This document shows positions 45,749 to 54,152 of a stretch of DNA of 64,000 bases, one piece after another. The DNA comes from Ardenticatenales bacterium (GTDB taxonomy: Bacteria > Chloroflexota > Anaerolineae > Promineifilales > Promineifilaceae): positions 744,001 through 808,000 of the forward strand of contig JACKBL010000001.1 of the NCBI GenBank assembly GCA_020634515.1, given 5' to 3'. The notes under the pieces are model-generated. The model made no database searches, was not told where the DNA came from, and was given only the letters and a program-made list of their open reading frames with translations. Position numbers and translations under genes: made by a program. Each line of letters begins with the position of its first letter. Position 1 is the stretch's first letter.

Positions 45749-46425
45749 GCTTCTTCCTCGATTTCTTCTTCTTCCTCTTCCTCTTCTTCGAATTCCTCTT
45801 CCGTCAACTCCGTGAGCAGTTCGGCCAGCAGCTCAAAATCATCTTCGTTCACCGAGAGGTAACTCTCCGGCTTTTGCAGCAGTTTGCGGAAATTGGGTTC
45901 GCTTTCCAATTCCACGGAGTCGAGTGCGATGGCATTTTCCAGATTGCGCGCCTGCACGTCCCAATCCAGCGGCAGAATGTAAATGGTTTCCCCTTCGCTG
46001 CCTTTGGCGGACATTTTGCGCTTCGTTTCGATAGGCGGTCCGGTTACAGTGGCGACGGCGAAGAATACGCGCGGTTCAATGGCGTAATATATGAAGCGGT
46101 CGCCCGGTTTGACGTCCGGCGCGCCTGCTTCCATGATCGTCATGCGCTCGCGCAGCGCGGCGATGGAGCGGTCCTCAACGTCAACGAGACTGATAGAGCG
46201 AACAAACAGGTGGGCGTCGGTTGTGGGGCGTTCGCGGCGGCGGGCAATTTTGCGCCGCTCCGCTTCCGTCTCATCCAAGATGTTTTGCCAGATGCGTTCC
46301 TGAATCTGGATGTTGAGTTGGGCGATTGTGCCATCATCGTATGCCACCTTCATTTTGGGTGGGTTCAATTCCAGGACGGTGTAAGAGCCTATGCGATTAG
46401 CGTATTTCTCTCCTGCTTGAAACAT
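45745..46425 (-). CDS. hypothetical protein with poly-Glu C-terminus, upstream of metG
   Basis: This is a 226-residue soluble protein. The first 50 residues look like a small beta-barrel (YANRIGSYTVLELNPPKMKVAYDDGTIAQLN). The middle carries DRFIYYAIEPRVFFAVATVTGPP, reminiscent of EVE/PUA-type ligand-binding folds, though the match is weak. The last ~25 residues are nearly all Glu (EEEFEEEEEEEEEIEEEA). The stop overlaps the metG start (ATGA), implying coupling to metG. The acidic tail may mimic nucleic acid or bind a basic partner. No family is named with confidence. Confidence 0.65.
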   Translation of the reverse strand: MFQAGEKYANRIGSYTVLELNPPKMKVAYDDGTIAQLNIQIQERIWQNILDETEAERRKIARRRERPTTDAHLFVRSISLVDVEDRSIAALRERMTIMEAGAPDVKPGDRFIYYAIEPRVFFAVATVTGPPIETKRKMSAKGSEGETIYILPLDWDVQARNLENAIALDSVELESEPNFRKLLQKPESYLSVNEDDFELLAELLTELTEEEFEEEEEEEEEIEEEA

Positions 46426-46908
46426 GTCGTACTCCTGCGAGGAAGGTAGTCAGTGGGCAGAGAAGTTGCCAGTGGGTCGTTGTCGGTTTTTCGTGGGCTG
46501 CGTGCTGATTCCAGTTGAGGCGCATTGCCCACGGGGAACGCTTGCGAGAACAGGTTGGGAATGAACGCGGGTAAAACCAGAGTCCGCGAAATCCTGATAG
46601 TTTTCATTCCTCACGGTGCGCTGCGTGCATGGGGAGATCTCGCAAAATAGGACACGGATGAACACGGATAGCCCCGGAATTCACGTGATTGGCGAAATCT
46701 GTATTGAGACGCGCAACCGGCCAGCAAGTGATACGGGCGACTGTCAAAAAACTGCGCGGCATAGTACCGCTTTCGTCGCTGTCTGGCAAGTATTTTGCGG
46801 ATAGATTGGCGTGACTGATGGTTTTTGGATGGCGTTCCCCAGGGTGCGAAGCGGGGCAACCGTGCCGGTGGTAGGCTCAAGCAACGGGCGGGTAGGGACG
46901 AACACTGT
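46426..46908. other. 483-base gap with simple repeats, no gene seen
   Basis: The left part (46436-46480) is loosely 7-nt-phased (GGTAGTC, AGTGGGC). ACACGGATGAACACGGAT at 46652-46669 is an internal direct repeat of a type commonly seen scattered through environmental genomes. Short frames here encode low-information peptides and are not called. It separates the metG run from the lgt-rimO run. Confidence 0.5.
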
Positions 46909-47649
46909 TCACGAGCTGTTGGCGGTCTGGCGCGGGTTGCCGCGAGCCAGCAGGATCAGGCAAACAAGGGTGAGGATGAGGGCGGCTATTTGGAGGACGT
47001 GGAAGCCGCTGCTGGTGAGCCAGGCGTTGGCGCGGAAGGCGTCTACGAAGAGCCGCCCGGCGCTGTAGATGCTGGTGGTGAGCAGGAAGAGGGAGCCGGC
47101 GGGGTGGCGCGGCGGGATGGAACCCCACCAGACGGCGAGCGCGGTGAGGCCAACGACGATTTCGTATAACTGCACGGGATGGCGGCGCACGCCGTATTGG
47201 CTGATGCCCCAAGGGAGGTTGGTGGTGGTTCCGTAGCCGGGACCGCCGAGGAAGTCGGCGAGGCTGATGAAGATGAGGCCGGCAATGATGCCTGGGATGA
47301 GGGCGTCCAGGGTGGCGGCGGGGGGGGCCTGGCGCAAACGGGCGTAGAAGAGGGCGGCGGCGGCTCCGATGAGCAGTCCGCCCCAGGGGGTGAAGCCGCT
47401 GTTGATGGGCCAGATGATGCCCAGGAGGTTTTCCTGGTAGGCGGACCAGTGGAGGGCGACAAAGGTGAGTCGGGCGGCGAGAATGCCGGCAATTAACCCC
47501 GTCGAAGCTACACCATAAATCAGGGCTACGTTGAGTTTTAGCGCCCGCGCCCCGCGCTCCACCAGTGACAAGGACACCCACAGCCCCAGAATGACGGACA
47601 GGGGGGCCGTGGGAATGACGGCGGGGCCAATGCTTACCGTGGGCAACAT
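46909..47649 (-). CDS. prolipoprotein diacylglyceryl transferase-like membrane protein
   Basis: This is a 246-residue, about seven-helix protein. It is similar to Lgt, which attaches diacylglycerol to the lipobox cysteine of prolipoproteins. Matching signatures are FTPWGGLLIGAAAA (Lgt H-GG-x-G region), ISQYGVRRHPVQLYE (the essential R-x-P-QLYE-like block), and GRLFVDAFRANAW near the end (GR-x-x-E-x-x-R region). Several canonical residues differ, so it may be a divergent Lgt or a paralogue. It is the last gene of a run with TlpA-like and rimO (3-base gap). Confidence 0.68.
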   Translation of the reverse strand: MLPTVSIGPAVIPTAPLSVILGLWVSLSLVERGARALKLNVALIYGVASTGLIAGILAARLTFVALHWSAYQENLLGIIWPINSGFTPWGGLLIGAAAALFYARLRQAPPAATLDALIPGIIAGLIFISLADFLGGPGYGTTTNLPWGISQYGVRRHPVQLYEIVVGLTALAVWWGSIPPRHPAGSLFLLTTSIYSAGRLFVDAFRANAWLTSSGFHVLQIAALILTLVCLILLARGNPRQTANSS

Positions 47650-47652
47650 CGC

Positions 47653-48192
47653 CTAATCCTCCAATAATCGCTGCACGCGGCTTTCCAGGATGGCCCGATT
47701 GAGGATGCCGCTGTACACCTCGGTGACGACGCCATCTGCGTTGATAAATATGGTGGTGGGCAGGGCGCGGATGCCATAGGTGTCGTTGACGGTGTTGTCT
47801 TCATCGACCAGCAGGGGATAGGTGATGCCGTTTTCGTCGCGGAATTTGATGATTGTGCCGGCATTTTCCCCCTGATCCACCCCCAAAAAAGCCACCCGCC
47901 CGTTAAACTTGCGGCTCGTCGCCTGCAAATCAGGCATCTCCGCGCGGCAGGGCGGGCACCACGTCGCCCAGAAATTGAGGACGACCGGCTGGCCGCGCAA
48001 GTCGCTGAGCGTGAGCGACTCGCCATAGCTGGTGGGCAGCGTAAAATCGGGGGCCATGTAACCCGCCAGCGGCGCTTCGGTGAGATTGGGGATACCCGTG
48101 AAGGCGACAATTGGCTCGCGGGAGAAGACGATCCAGGCGCCCCCGAGGAAGGCGACCAGCAAAATGAGGATAGTCCACCGGAAGCGCGTCAT
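47653..48192 (-). CDS. TlpA/ResA-like membrane-anchored thioredoxin
   Basis: This 179-residue thiol-disulfide oxidoreductase acts outside the membrane. It has a signal-anchor at about 6-24 and the TlpA domain from residue 45 (APDFTLPTSYGESLTLSDLRGQPVVLNFWATWCPPC). The active-site pair is Cys79 and Cys82, with the cis-Pro in ALPTTIFI. Such proteins reduce apocytochrome c or other exported cysteines. The ATG at 48192 is chosen because the frame above it overlaps rimO and has no signal-like start. It lies 10 bases after rimO, so it is probably in the same operon. Confidence 0.87.
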   Translation of the reverse strand: MTRFRWTILILLVAFLGGAWIVFSREPIVAFTGIPNLTEAPLAGYMAPDFTLPTSYGESLTLSDLRGQPVVLNFWATWCPPCRAEMPDLQATSRKFNGRVAFLGVDQGENAGTIIKFRDENGITYPLLVDEDNTVNDTYGIRALPTTIFINADGVVTEVYSGILNRAILESRVQRLLED

Positions 48193-48202
48193 GGGAGGCA
48201 GT

Positions 48203-49603
48203 CTAGGGGGCAACTTGTGTGAGCGGCAGCAGGAGACTGTCTGACCGGAACGATTCCATATTTTCGGGATAGCCGGTGAGGTCGTGCGCCATCGCGCCGT
48301 CAATGCGAATGGGGATGATTTCACCCGGCGGCAGTTCGCCCGGCACGAAAATGAGGCCGTCCACTTCGGGAGCATCGCGGTAGCTGCGTCCTACGCTGAC
48401 GCCATCGCCGTGGCCGTCGATGAGGACGGGCAGGGTGTGGCCGACGAATGTTTGATTCTTTTGCAGGGAGATGCTTTGTTGCAGCAGCATCAATTCTTCG
48501 CGGCGGGCTTCCTTGACCTCATCGGGAACTTGCCAGGAGACGGTGGCGGAGGGGGTGGTGGCTTCGTAGGAGTAGGTGAAGACGCCGACGCGATCAAAGC
48601 GCAGTTCTTGCACGAATTGCCGCAGGCCGGCAAATTCCTCGTCCGTCTCGCCCGGATAGCCGACGATGAAGGTGGTGCGGATGGCGATGTCGGGCATGGC
48701 GGCGCGTAGTTTTTCCAGGGTGCGGTAGACCCATTCAATGTTGGCGGGGCGGCGCATCCGTTTGAGGGTTTCGCGGTGGCCGTGCTGCAAGGGGATATCC
48801 AGGTAGGGGAGGATTTGCGGGTGGCGGGCCATGACGTCGATGAGTTCGTCGGTGACGTAGCCGGGGTAGGCGTACATGAGGCGAATCCAGGGCAGGTCGG
48901 GGACGGCGGTGGCGATTTGGTCGAGGAGGGTGGCGAGGCCGTTTTTCAGGCCGAGGTCGTGGCCGTAGTCGGTGGTGTCCTGGGCGATGATGATGAGTTC
49001 TTGAATGCCGGCATCTCGCAAAGCCCGCGCCTCTTCCACAATTGCCCGCGGCGGGCGGCTGGTGTGCGTTCCCTTGATTTGCGGAATCGTGCAGAAGGCG
49101 CAGGGACGCCGGCAGCCATCGGAGATTTTCACGTAAGCGGTCGCACCCTGGACGGCGGCGCGTAGCACCCCTTTTTCGTCCGTGCCTACGGTTTGGGCGG
49201 ATTCGGGCAGGTGGTAGAGGGGGCCGGGGCGCTTGTGGCGGCGCAGTTGGTTGATGAAGGGGATAATGTCCATCCAGCGGCGCGTGCCAATGACGCCGTC
49301 GATGCCGGGCACTTCGCCGATCAGTCGTTCGCTGAACTGTTGGGCCATGCAGCCGGCGGCAATGACGAGTTGATCCCGTCCTTTTTGCGCCACGAGGTCG
49401 CGCAAGATGGTGATGGATTCCTGGCGCGCCGGTTCGATGAAGCCGCATGTGTTGACGATGAGAATGCCGGCATCCGCCGCGGCCCCCACCGCCGCAAACC
49501 CGCCATCATCCAGCAAGGCCGCCATGCTGTCCGAATCCACACTGTTCTTGCTGCAACCCAGCGTGATTAAATGATACTGCCGCTTTCGCTTCTGCTTACT
49601 CAT
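48203..49603 (-). CDS. rimO: ribosomal protein S12 methylthiotransferase RimO
   Basis: This 466-residue radical-SAM enzyme adds a methylthio group to an Asp of ribosomal protein S12. The N-terminal UPF0004 domain carries the auxiliary-cluster cysteines Cys17 (LGCSKN), Cys53 (NTCGF) and Cys85 (AAGCMAQ). The radical-SAM cluster is Cys164, Cys168 and Cys171 in DGCRRPCAFC. SRPPRAIVEEARALRDAG, IPLQHGH and the C-terminal TRAM domain follow. The LGCSKN plus DGC-R-P-C pattern separates RimO from MiaB. Start at ATG 49603. Confidence 0.93.
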   Translation of the reverse strand: MSKQKRKRQYHLITLGCSKNSVDSDSMAALLDDGGFAAVGAAADAGILIVNTCGFIEPARQESITILRDLVAQKGRDQLVIAAGCMAQQFSERLIGEVPGIDGVIGTRRWMDIIPFINQLRRHKRPGPLYHLPESAQTVGTDEKGVLRAAVQGATAYVKISDGCRRPCAFCTIPQIKGTHTSRPPRAIVEEARALRDAGIQELIIIAQDTTDYGHDLGLKNGLATLLDQIATAVPDLPWIRLMYAYPGYVTDELIDVMARHPQILPYLDIPLQHGHRETLKRMRRPANIEWVYRTLEKLRAAMPDIAIRTTFIVGYPGETDEEFAGLRQFVQELRFDRVGVFTYSYEATTPSATVSWQVPDEVKEARREELMLLQQSISLQKNQTFVGHTLPVLIDGHGDGVSVGRSYRDAPEVDGLIFVPGELPPGEIIPIRIDGAMAHDLTGYPENMESFRSDSLLLPLTQVAP

Positions 49604-49630
49604 ATCTGATTTTCATCGCTATCCGGCCGG

Positions 49631-50521
49631 CTAGTTCCCCGTCGTGTTCCAGGTTTCGTCCACAACCTGGCCGCGCCCACCCAGTTTACCTAACTGAATG
49701 TCGTTGATCGTCACAAAAACGCCAATCGCATTCCCCGTGAGCAACTGGGCTTGCTGTTGCGCGGTCCATTCCATCGTCTCTCCCTGCCGCCCCAATCCTT
49801 CATAAACAACGTCGCCGTCAATGGTCACGCGCAGCCAGGTGCGTTCCGTAATTTCCAGGCGCAGGTTGATCTGTTCCATCGTTGCCGGCAGTTTCGGTAT
49901 CGTGGCCGTCGGTGTGGGCAGGTCGATCACATTGCGGCTGGTAGAGATCATGGCTTCATCAATGCCGGCAGCAGGCGTTACATCGGGTAGCACAGTCGCC
50001 TGCGGCGTACTCGTTTCCTCGCTCCCATTGAGAATGGCGTTCACTGCCGCGGAAACGTCCGCGTCACTGGTGTCATTGTTCAAAAAGAAACGGTTCACGG
50101 TCAAGGCAATAACCACGATCAAAGCCACGATAATCGCCAGACGCACAAACGACTGCGGATCGCGTCCCTTTTCCCCCATGTCCACGTTCACGGGATTGAA
50201 AAAAACGCGATCTTCTCGAGGAGCCAGCGGGTTTTCTGGTGAAATATCGCCGCGATTCGTTGGTACGGGTGGGGCCAGATAATTCTTGCTCACCTCGTAC
50301 CGTTCCAGCAGCGGCTGCGGGTCCAGTTCCAGAAAGCGCGCATAATTGCGCAAGAAACCGCGCACATGCACCGGTGTGGGCAGCGCCGCATAATCGCCGC
50401 GCTCCAGCGCTTCCAGAAATTTCATACTGATCCGCGTTGCTGCCTGCGCCTGGGCCAATGTCAGCCCCTGCGCCTCGCGCGCCTCACGCAGAATACTGCC
50501 AAGTTCATCCACGTTTGTCAC
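49631..50521 (-). CDS. RodZ-like helix-turn-helix membrane protein
   Basis: This is a 296-residue protein. The N-terminal HTH_25 domain (GSILREAREAQGLTLAQAQAATRISMKFLEALERGDYAALPTPVHVRGFLRNYARFLELDP) is the RodZ pattern for binding MreB. A single helix at about 127-146 (LAIIVALIVVIALTVNRFFL) and a Ser/Thr/Pro-rich spacer follow. The C-terminal DUF4115 beta-domain reads LRLEITERTWLRVTIDGDVVYEG...WTAQQQAQLLTGNAIGVFVTIND. RodZ links the MreB cytoskeleton to rod-shaped wall growth, but mreB is not in view. It is probably the first gene of the rimO-TlpA-lgt run (27-base gap). Confidence 0.85.
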   Translation of the reverse strand: MTNVDELGSILREAREAQGLTLAQAQAATRISMKFLEALERGDYAALPTPVHVRGFLRNYARFLELDPQPLLERYEVSKNYLAPPVPTNRGDISPENPLAPREDRVFFNPVNVDMGEKGRDPQSFVRLAIIVALIVVIALTVNRFFLNNDTSDADVSAAVNAILNGSEETSTPQATVLPDVTPAAGIDEAMISTSRNVIDLPTPTATIPKLPATMEQINLRLEITERTWLRVTIDGDVVYEGLGRQGETMEWTAQQQAQLLTGNAIGVFVTINDIQLGKLGGRGQVVDETWNTTGN

Positions 50522-50608
50522 CGTTTGGGAGTGTATGGGAGAACGGCGGCGTCAATCAGGCCGCCCTGACTTTTTCGCTACCAAGCATCGTCATTTTGAA
50601 GAAAACGT

Positions 50609-50711
50609 GTAACTATTCACGTCTCCGAGAGATTGGACCAATTTTGTAGACATCAATAAGATTCAACCAGAGCAAATTGGTCCAATCTGGGCAGATGACC
50701 TGTATAGTCAC
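50609..50711. repeat. 103-bp palindromic element, copy E (identical inverse of copy A)
   Basis: Starts GTAACTATTC, ends TATAGTCAC. All 103 bases equal the reverse complement of 4205-4307, by base-by-base reading. It lies upstream of the minus-strand rodZ-like gene and downstream of rplI. The lack of any substitution between two copies 46 kb apart indicates a recent copy event or gene conversion. Confidence 0.85.
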
Positions 50712-50821
50712 GAAAACGTAACTACCGCCCATTCATGTCTTGTGCGCGCTTTCCGTGCCCTACTCGCCAAGAGTAGCCTGCGCGCGGCTCTTCTGAATCA
50801 CTGCTGATTGGCCGTCCTGGA

Positions 50822-50856
50822 AATGAAAAGCCACTGAATCAAGGCAGTGGCTTTGC
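50822..50856 (-). terminator. intrinsic terminator of rplI
   Basis: On the minus strand, AAAGCCACTG and CAGTGGCTTT form a 10-bp stem with an 8-base loop, followed by a short T-rich stretch (TTCATTT). It lies about 80 bases past the rplI stop. Confidence 0.75.
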
Positions 50857-50934
50857 TGGACTGAGGATGGAGATGTTTCAATGACCAGGAGCGTCGGACA
50901 GGTGGTGACGCGCCACATAGCAAGCGATGGTTAC

Positions 50935-51444
50935 TTACGCCACTTCCGCTTCGGCGTCCGTCTCTTCCGCTGCTTCCTCGTCCGCTTCCACCGCGCCTTC
51001 TTCACGGATCACGACGGTTACTGTCGGGTGAAACTCGGCGGAGAGGCGCACGGGCACGTGATGCTTGCCCAACTGGCGCAGCGGCTCGCTGACGACCAGG
51101 CGGCGATCCAGGTCAATGCCCAGGGCCGCATTCAACGCTTCCACTACGTCGGCGGTGGTTACGGAGCCGTACAGTTTGCCCGTTTCGCCGGCTTTGGCCT
51201 CGAAAGCCAGTTCCGTGGCGGAAATGCGCGCGGCCAGAGCGGCAAACTCGGCTCGCTGTTGCTCACGGCGGGCAGCGGCGCGCTGCCGCCATGACTCAGC
51301 CTGTTTCATTACTTTAGGGCTGGCTTTCACGGCCAGGCCGCGGGGGATCAGGTAGTTGCGCCCGTAGCCGTCAGCCACGGCGTAAACTTCGCCGGCATAT
51401 CCCAGATTTTCCACATCTTCTTTCAAGAGAACTTTCACAGCCAT
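50935..51444 (-). CDS. rplI: 50S ribosomal protein L9
   Basis: L9 binds 23S rRNA at the base of the L1 stalk. The 169-residue protein has the conserved N-domain (VKVLLKEDVENLGYAGEVYAVADGYGRNYLIPRGLAVKAS) and the long connecting helix (ESWRQRAAARREQQRAEFAALAARI). The C-domain follows (GKLYGSVTTADVVEAL...LGKHHVPVRLSAEFHPTVTVVI). The ~17-residue Glu/Ala-rich tail is longer than usual. It stands apart from rpsF/rpsR, with which it is often grouped. It has its own terminator. Confidence 0.96.
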   Translation of the reverse strand: MAVKVLLKEDVENLGYAGEVYAVADGYGRNYLIPRGLAVKASPKVMKQAESWRQRAAARREQQRAEFAALAARISATELAFEAKAGETGKLYGSVTTADVVEALNAALGIDLDRRLVVSEPLRQLGKHHVPVRLSAEFHPTVTVVIREEGAVEADEEAAEETDAEAEVA

Positions 51445-51607
51445 TTACTCCAGATTCAGGTTTTATGATAGCAATCGTTGATGGTATCAAAGCTAGGGGG
51501 TTTTGACAAATTTCGGTGTACGTGTGCCGGCAATTCTCATCTTACACGGTTTCATATGGAGGCGGGCGAGTTTTCGGGGGAGGGGGGAGCGGCGCGGTAA
51601 AGGCAAA

Positions 51608-51641
51608 AGACCTGCCAGGTCTTGCAAGACCTGGCAGGTCT
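51608..51641 (-). terminator. 34-bp perfect palindrome, likely etfBA terminator
   Basis: AGACCTGCCAGGTCTT and its exact complement AAGACCTGGCAGGTCT surround a 2-base centre. On the minus strand the stem runs into TTTTGCC, so it can act as an intrinsic terminator 12 bases after the etfA stop. Palindromes of this AGACCTGCCAGGTCT type recur in many Chloroflexota-like genomes. Confidence 0.65.
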
Positions 51642-51652
51642 GGTCGGTGAGA

Positions 51653-52630
51653 TTATTTGCCGAGGCGTTTGCGGAATTCGGCGGAGAGGGCGGGGACGAC
51701 TTTGAAGAGGTCGCCGACGATGCCGTATTGCGCCAGTTTGAAGATGGGCGCTTCGGCGTCTTTGTTGATGGCGACGATGACTTTGGAGGTGCGCATGCCG
51801 GCCTGGTGCTGGATGGCCCCGCTGATGCCGCAGGCGACGTAGAGGTCGGGGCTGACGGTTTTGCCCGTTTGCCCGACCTGGTGGTCGTAGGGAATCCAGC
51901 CGGCGTCTACGGCGGCGCGGGATGCGCCCAATGCGCCGCCGAGGACGTTGGCGAGTTCTCGCACGGGAGCGAATCCTTCAGGACCGCCCACGCCGCGCCC
52001 ACCGCTGACGATGATGTTGGCGTCGGTGAGGCTGATGCCGGCATCTTTTGCTTCCATGCCAATAATCTTCGTGGGGATGTCGGCTTCTGCTTTGGCCGGG
52101 GAGACCCATTCCGCCGCGCCCGTTTTGCCCGTGCCCGCGGCGGCGGGGAAAGCGCGGCTACGCAAGGTGACGATCTGGAGGCTGCTCTTGACGTAAACGG
52201 TGGCCAGGAGTTTGCCGGCATACACCGGACGAGTCACCTTCACCCGATCTCCTTCTACCGCCAACGCAATGCCATCGCTGACCATGCCGGCATCCAACGC
52301 TGCCGCCACCCAGGCCGCCAGATCGCGCCCGGTCGTGGAGCCGCCTACCAACAGCGCTTGCGGACCGCGACTGCGCGCCAGATCGGCCAGCAGCGAACCG
52401 GCGGCTTCCACGCGGAAACGTGCCAGCGAAGCATCATCACAGCCGACCACGGCATCCGCGCCGTGGTCAAAGGCGCTGGCGGCAACGTCGCCCACATTCT
52501 GGCCGAAGACCAGCGCCGTGAGGGGCGCGCCCAGGCCATCACTGACGGTGCGGCCCGCGCCCAGCAGTTCCTTGCTGATGGCCTTCAGTTGACCATCCTG
52601 ATGTTCGATGAAAACCCATACGCCGCTCAT
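51653..52630 (-). CDS. etfA: electron transfer flavoprotein alpha subunit
   Basis: EtfA is the FAD-binding half of ETF, which accepts electrons from acyl-CoA dehydrogenases and passes them to the quinone pool. The 325-residue protein has the N-terminal domain ([24 protein letters not shown]). The C-terminal FAD domain has [58 protein letters not shown] and [25 protein letters not shown], all diagnostic. Its start overlaps the etfB stop by 4 bases. Confidence 0.96.
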   Translation of the reverse strand: MSGVWVFIEHQDGQLKAISKELLGAGRTVSDGLGAPLTALVFGQNVGDVAASAFDHGADAVVGCDDASLARFRVEAAGSLLADLARSRGPQALLVGGSTTGRDLAAWVAAALDAGMVSDGIALAVEGDRVKVTRPVYAGKLLATVYVKSSLQIVTLRSRAFPAAAGTGKTGAAEWVSPAKAEADIPTKIIGMEAKDAGISLTDANIIVSGGRGVGGPEGFAPVRELANVLGGALGASRAAVDAGWIPYDHQVGQTGKTVSPDLYVACGISGAIQHQAGMRTSKVIVAINKDAEAPIFKLAQYGIVGDLFKVVPALSAEFRKRLGK

Positions 52631-53424
52631 ATTACCTTCTCCTCAAACAACTTGTCCGCCAGAATGCGGGCCTGTTCTTCGGCGGTGTCCGCTTCGATTA
52701 GCTGCACAACGGTGTTGCGTTCGGGCAGCGGGTAGACGTGGGACCAGTCGGCCTGGCTGGCCGCCGCGCCCACGCCGCCGTCCACGTCCAGGTCCGCCGC
52801 TGACCAGACGGGGATGGTGGCCCGGTTGGCCTTGCGGATGCCCATGAAGGAGGGGTAGCGCGGCTCGTTGATCTCTTTGACGACGCTGATGACTACGGGC
52901 AGGGGGGCGGTGACCGTTTCTTTGCCATCGTCAATGAGGCGTTCCACGGTGATGGCGTCTCCGGTCACTTCCTTGATGGCGGAGACGAAGGTCAGGGGGG
53001 TCCAACCCAACTTTACGGCCACTTGCACCGGCGTTTGCCCGGTGTCGCCATCGATGGCCTGCTTGCCGAAGACGGCGATTTGGGCGTCATCCACTTTGCG
53101 GATGGCGGCGGCGAGGACGCGGGCCGTGCCCAGGGTGTCGGAGCCGGCAAAGGCGCCGTCATTGACGAGGATGGCTTCGCCACAACCCATGGCCAGGCAG
53201 GTTTTGAGCTGTTCGCTGCTGGAATCGTCCCCCATGGTGATGGCGATGGCCTCGGCGGCGCCGTGGTTTTCTTTGAGGCGGATGGCTTCTTCAACGGCGT
53301 ATTCGTCCCAGGGATTGAGTACAACCGGCTTGCCGCCCGGGTCTTCCCAGCGGGCGACACCGTTGTCAACGGAAAAGACGGCCGTTGTACTCGGTGTTTG
53401 TTTGATGCAAACAACTGCTTTCAT
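52627..53424 (-). CDS. etfB: electron transfer flavoprotein beta subunit
   Basis: EtfB carries the AMP site and docks to the dehydrogenase. The 265-residue protein begins MKAVVCIKQTPSTTAVFSVDNG and has PWDEYAVEEAIRLKENHG, the nucleotide-binding SDTLGTARVLAAAI and VFGKQAIDGDTGQ. The recognition loop region is RYPSFMGIRKANRATIPVW. The ATG at 53424 is preceded by GGAGGTAACG; the 20 codons above it arise from the 7-nt repeat. It is first in the etfBA operon. The group I ETF-like length and the nearby acyl-CoA dehydrogenase argue for beta-oxidation rather than bifurcation. Confidence 0.95.
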   Translation of the reverse strand: MKAVVCIKQTPSTTAVFSVDNGVARWEDPGGKPVVLNPWDEYAVEEAIRLKENHGAAEAIAITMGDDSSSEQLKTCLAMGCGEAILVNDGAFAGSDTLGTARVLAAAIRKVDDAQIAVFGKQAIDGDTGQTPVQVAVKLGWTPLTFVSAIKEVTGDAITVERLIDDGKETVTAPLPVVISVVKEINEPRYPSFMGIRKANRATIPVWSAADLDVDGGVGAAASQADWSHVYPLPERNTVVQLIEADTAEEQARILADKLFEEKVI

Positions 53425-53439
53425 GTAGTCGTTACCTCC

Positions 53440-53480
53440 TATGAAATGATGATGTATGAGGTATGAGGTATGAAGCGTGA
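53440..53480. repeat. 7-nt-phased repeat upstream of etfB
   Basis: Units GATGTAT, GAGGTAT, GAGGTAT, GAAGCGT and GATCATG follow one another in strict 7-base phase, just before the etfB ribosome-binding site. It is related in style to the block at 22392-22440. Confidence 0.6.
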
Positions 53481-53558
53481 TCATGCCTCATGGTTAGTTC
53501 CTTTGTCAGGACTGAGGTTGACCCGTTGCGAATTGACGAGTAGATGGGGCCATTTGTC

Positions 53559-54071
53559 TCAGGTTTCCATTAAGTGGGTTTTGTTCAAGGATGCGAACTG
53601 GGCGGCGTAGGCGTCGTTGGTGAATTCGAAAGTGGTGGCGCGCCAGGAGAATCGGGTGATTTTGAGGGCGTCGCGGATGGCTTTTTTTTCGGGGCGGGCG
53701 GCCTGGGGCAGGCGGCCACGGAACCAACTGAGGATGCCGGCACTCACTGCCCCTCCCCCACCAATCGCCACCAGAAGTTTGAGCCAGAGGAGAAATGCCG
53801 GCATCAACCACCACACCACCGCCGCCGCCGCCAATCCCCCCACCACCGTCACCAGCATACCCAACCGCTGCTGCCGCTCCTCCGCGCCGGAAAGCCGCCC
53901 CAACTCCGCCTGGCACGCCGCGCAAACGGGCGCATCAATCAGGCGCGTGCGCCGCCCCATGCGCTGGCGCACCGTCATCAATGCCGTGGCCGGAGTCATG
54001 TCGTGAACGCATTGCCCCGGAAAGCGGACCGTTTGCCCGACGCGCACCTTGATTTTGACTTGCGTACTCAT
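53559..54071 (-). CDS. hypothetical membrane protein with CxxC motif
   Basis: This is a 170-residue protein. The N-terminal ~60 residues contain Cys21, His23 and CAAC (about 49-52), which could form a zinc site (PGQCVHDMTPATALMTVRQR...APVCAACQAELGRL). A transmembrane hairpin follows at about 70-90 and 92-115, then a basic cytoplasmic tail. No family was recognised. It lies between the acyl-CoA dehydrogenase gene and etfBA on the same strand, with 7-nt repeats on its upstream side. Confidence 0.6.
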   Translation of the reverse strand: MSTQVKIKVRVGQTVRFPGQCVHDMTPATALMTVRQRMGRRTRLIDAPVCAACQAELGRLSGAEERQQRLGMLVTVVGGLAAAAVVWWLMPAFLLWLKLLVAIGGGGAVSAGILSWFRGRLPQAARPEKKAIRDALKITRFSWRATTFEFTNDAYAAQFASLNKTHLMET

Positions 54072-54112
54072 GGGAGATGGTGGTTAATAGTTGACGGTTG
54101 GTGGTGAATGGT
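54068..54112. repeat. 7-nt-phased repeat
   Basis: GATGGTG, GTTAATA, GTTGACG, GTTGGTG, GTGAATG and GTTTTCG are consecutive 7-base units, beginning at the start codon edge of the minus-strand membrane protein gene. Confidence 0.6.
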
Positions 54113-54152
54113 TTTCGGAATAATCGGCGCAGTTCGTGACAGTTTTTCCGCT

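Noticed and set aside
46616..46804. Small frame around the ACACGGATG repeat
   Set aside because: Product is translated simple repeat; such peptides are common false annotations.
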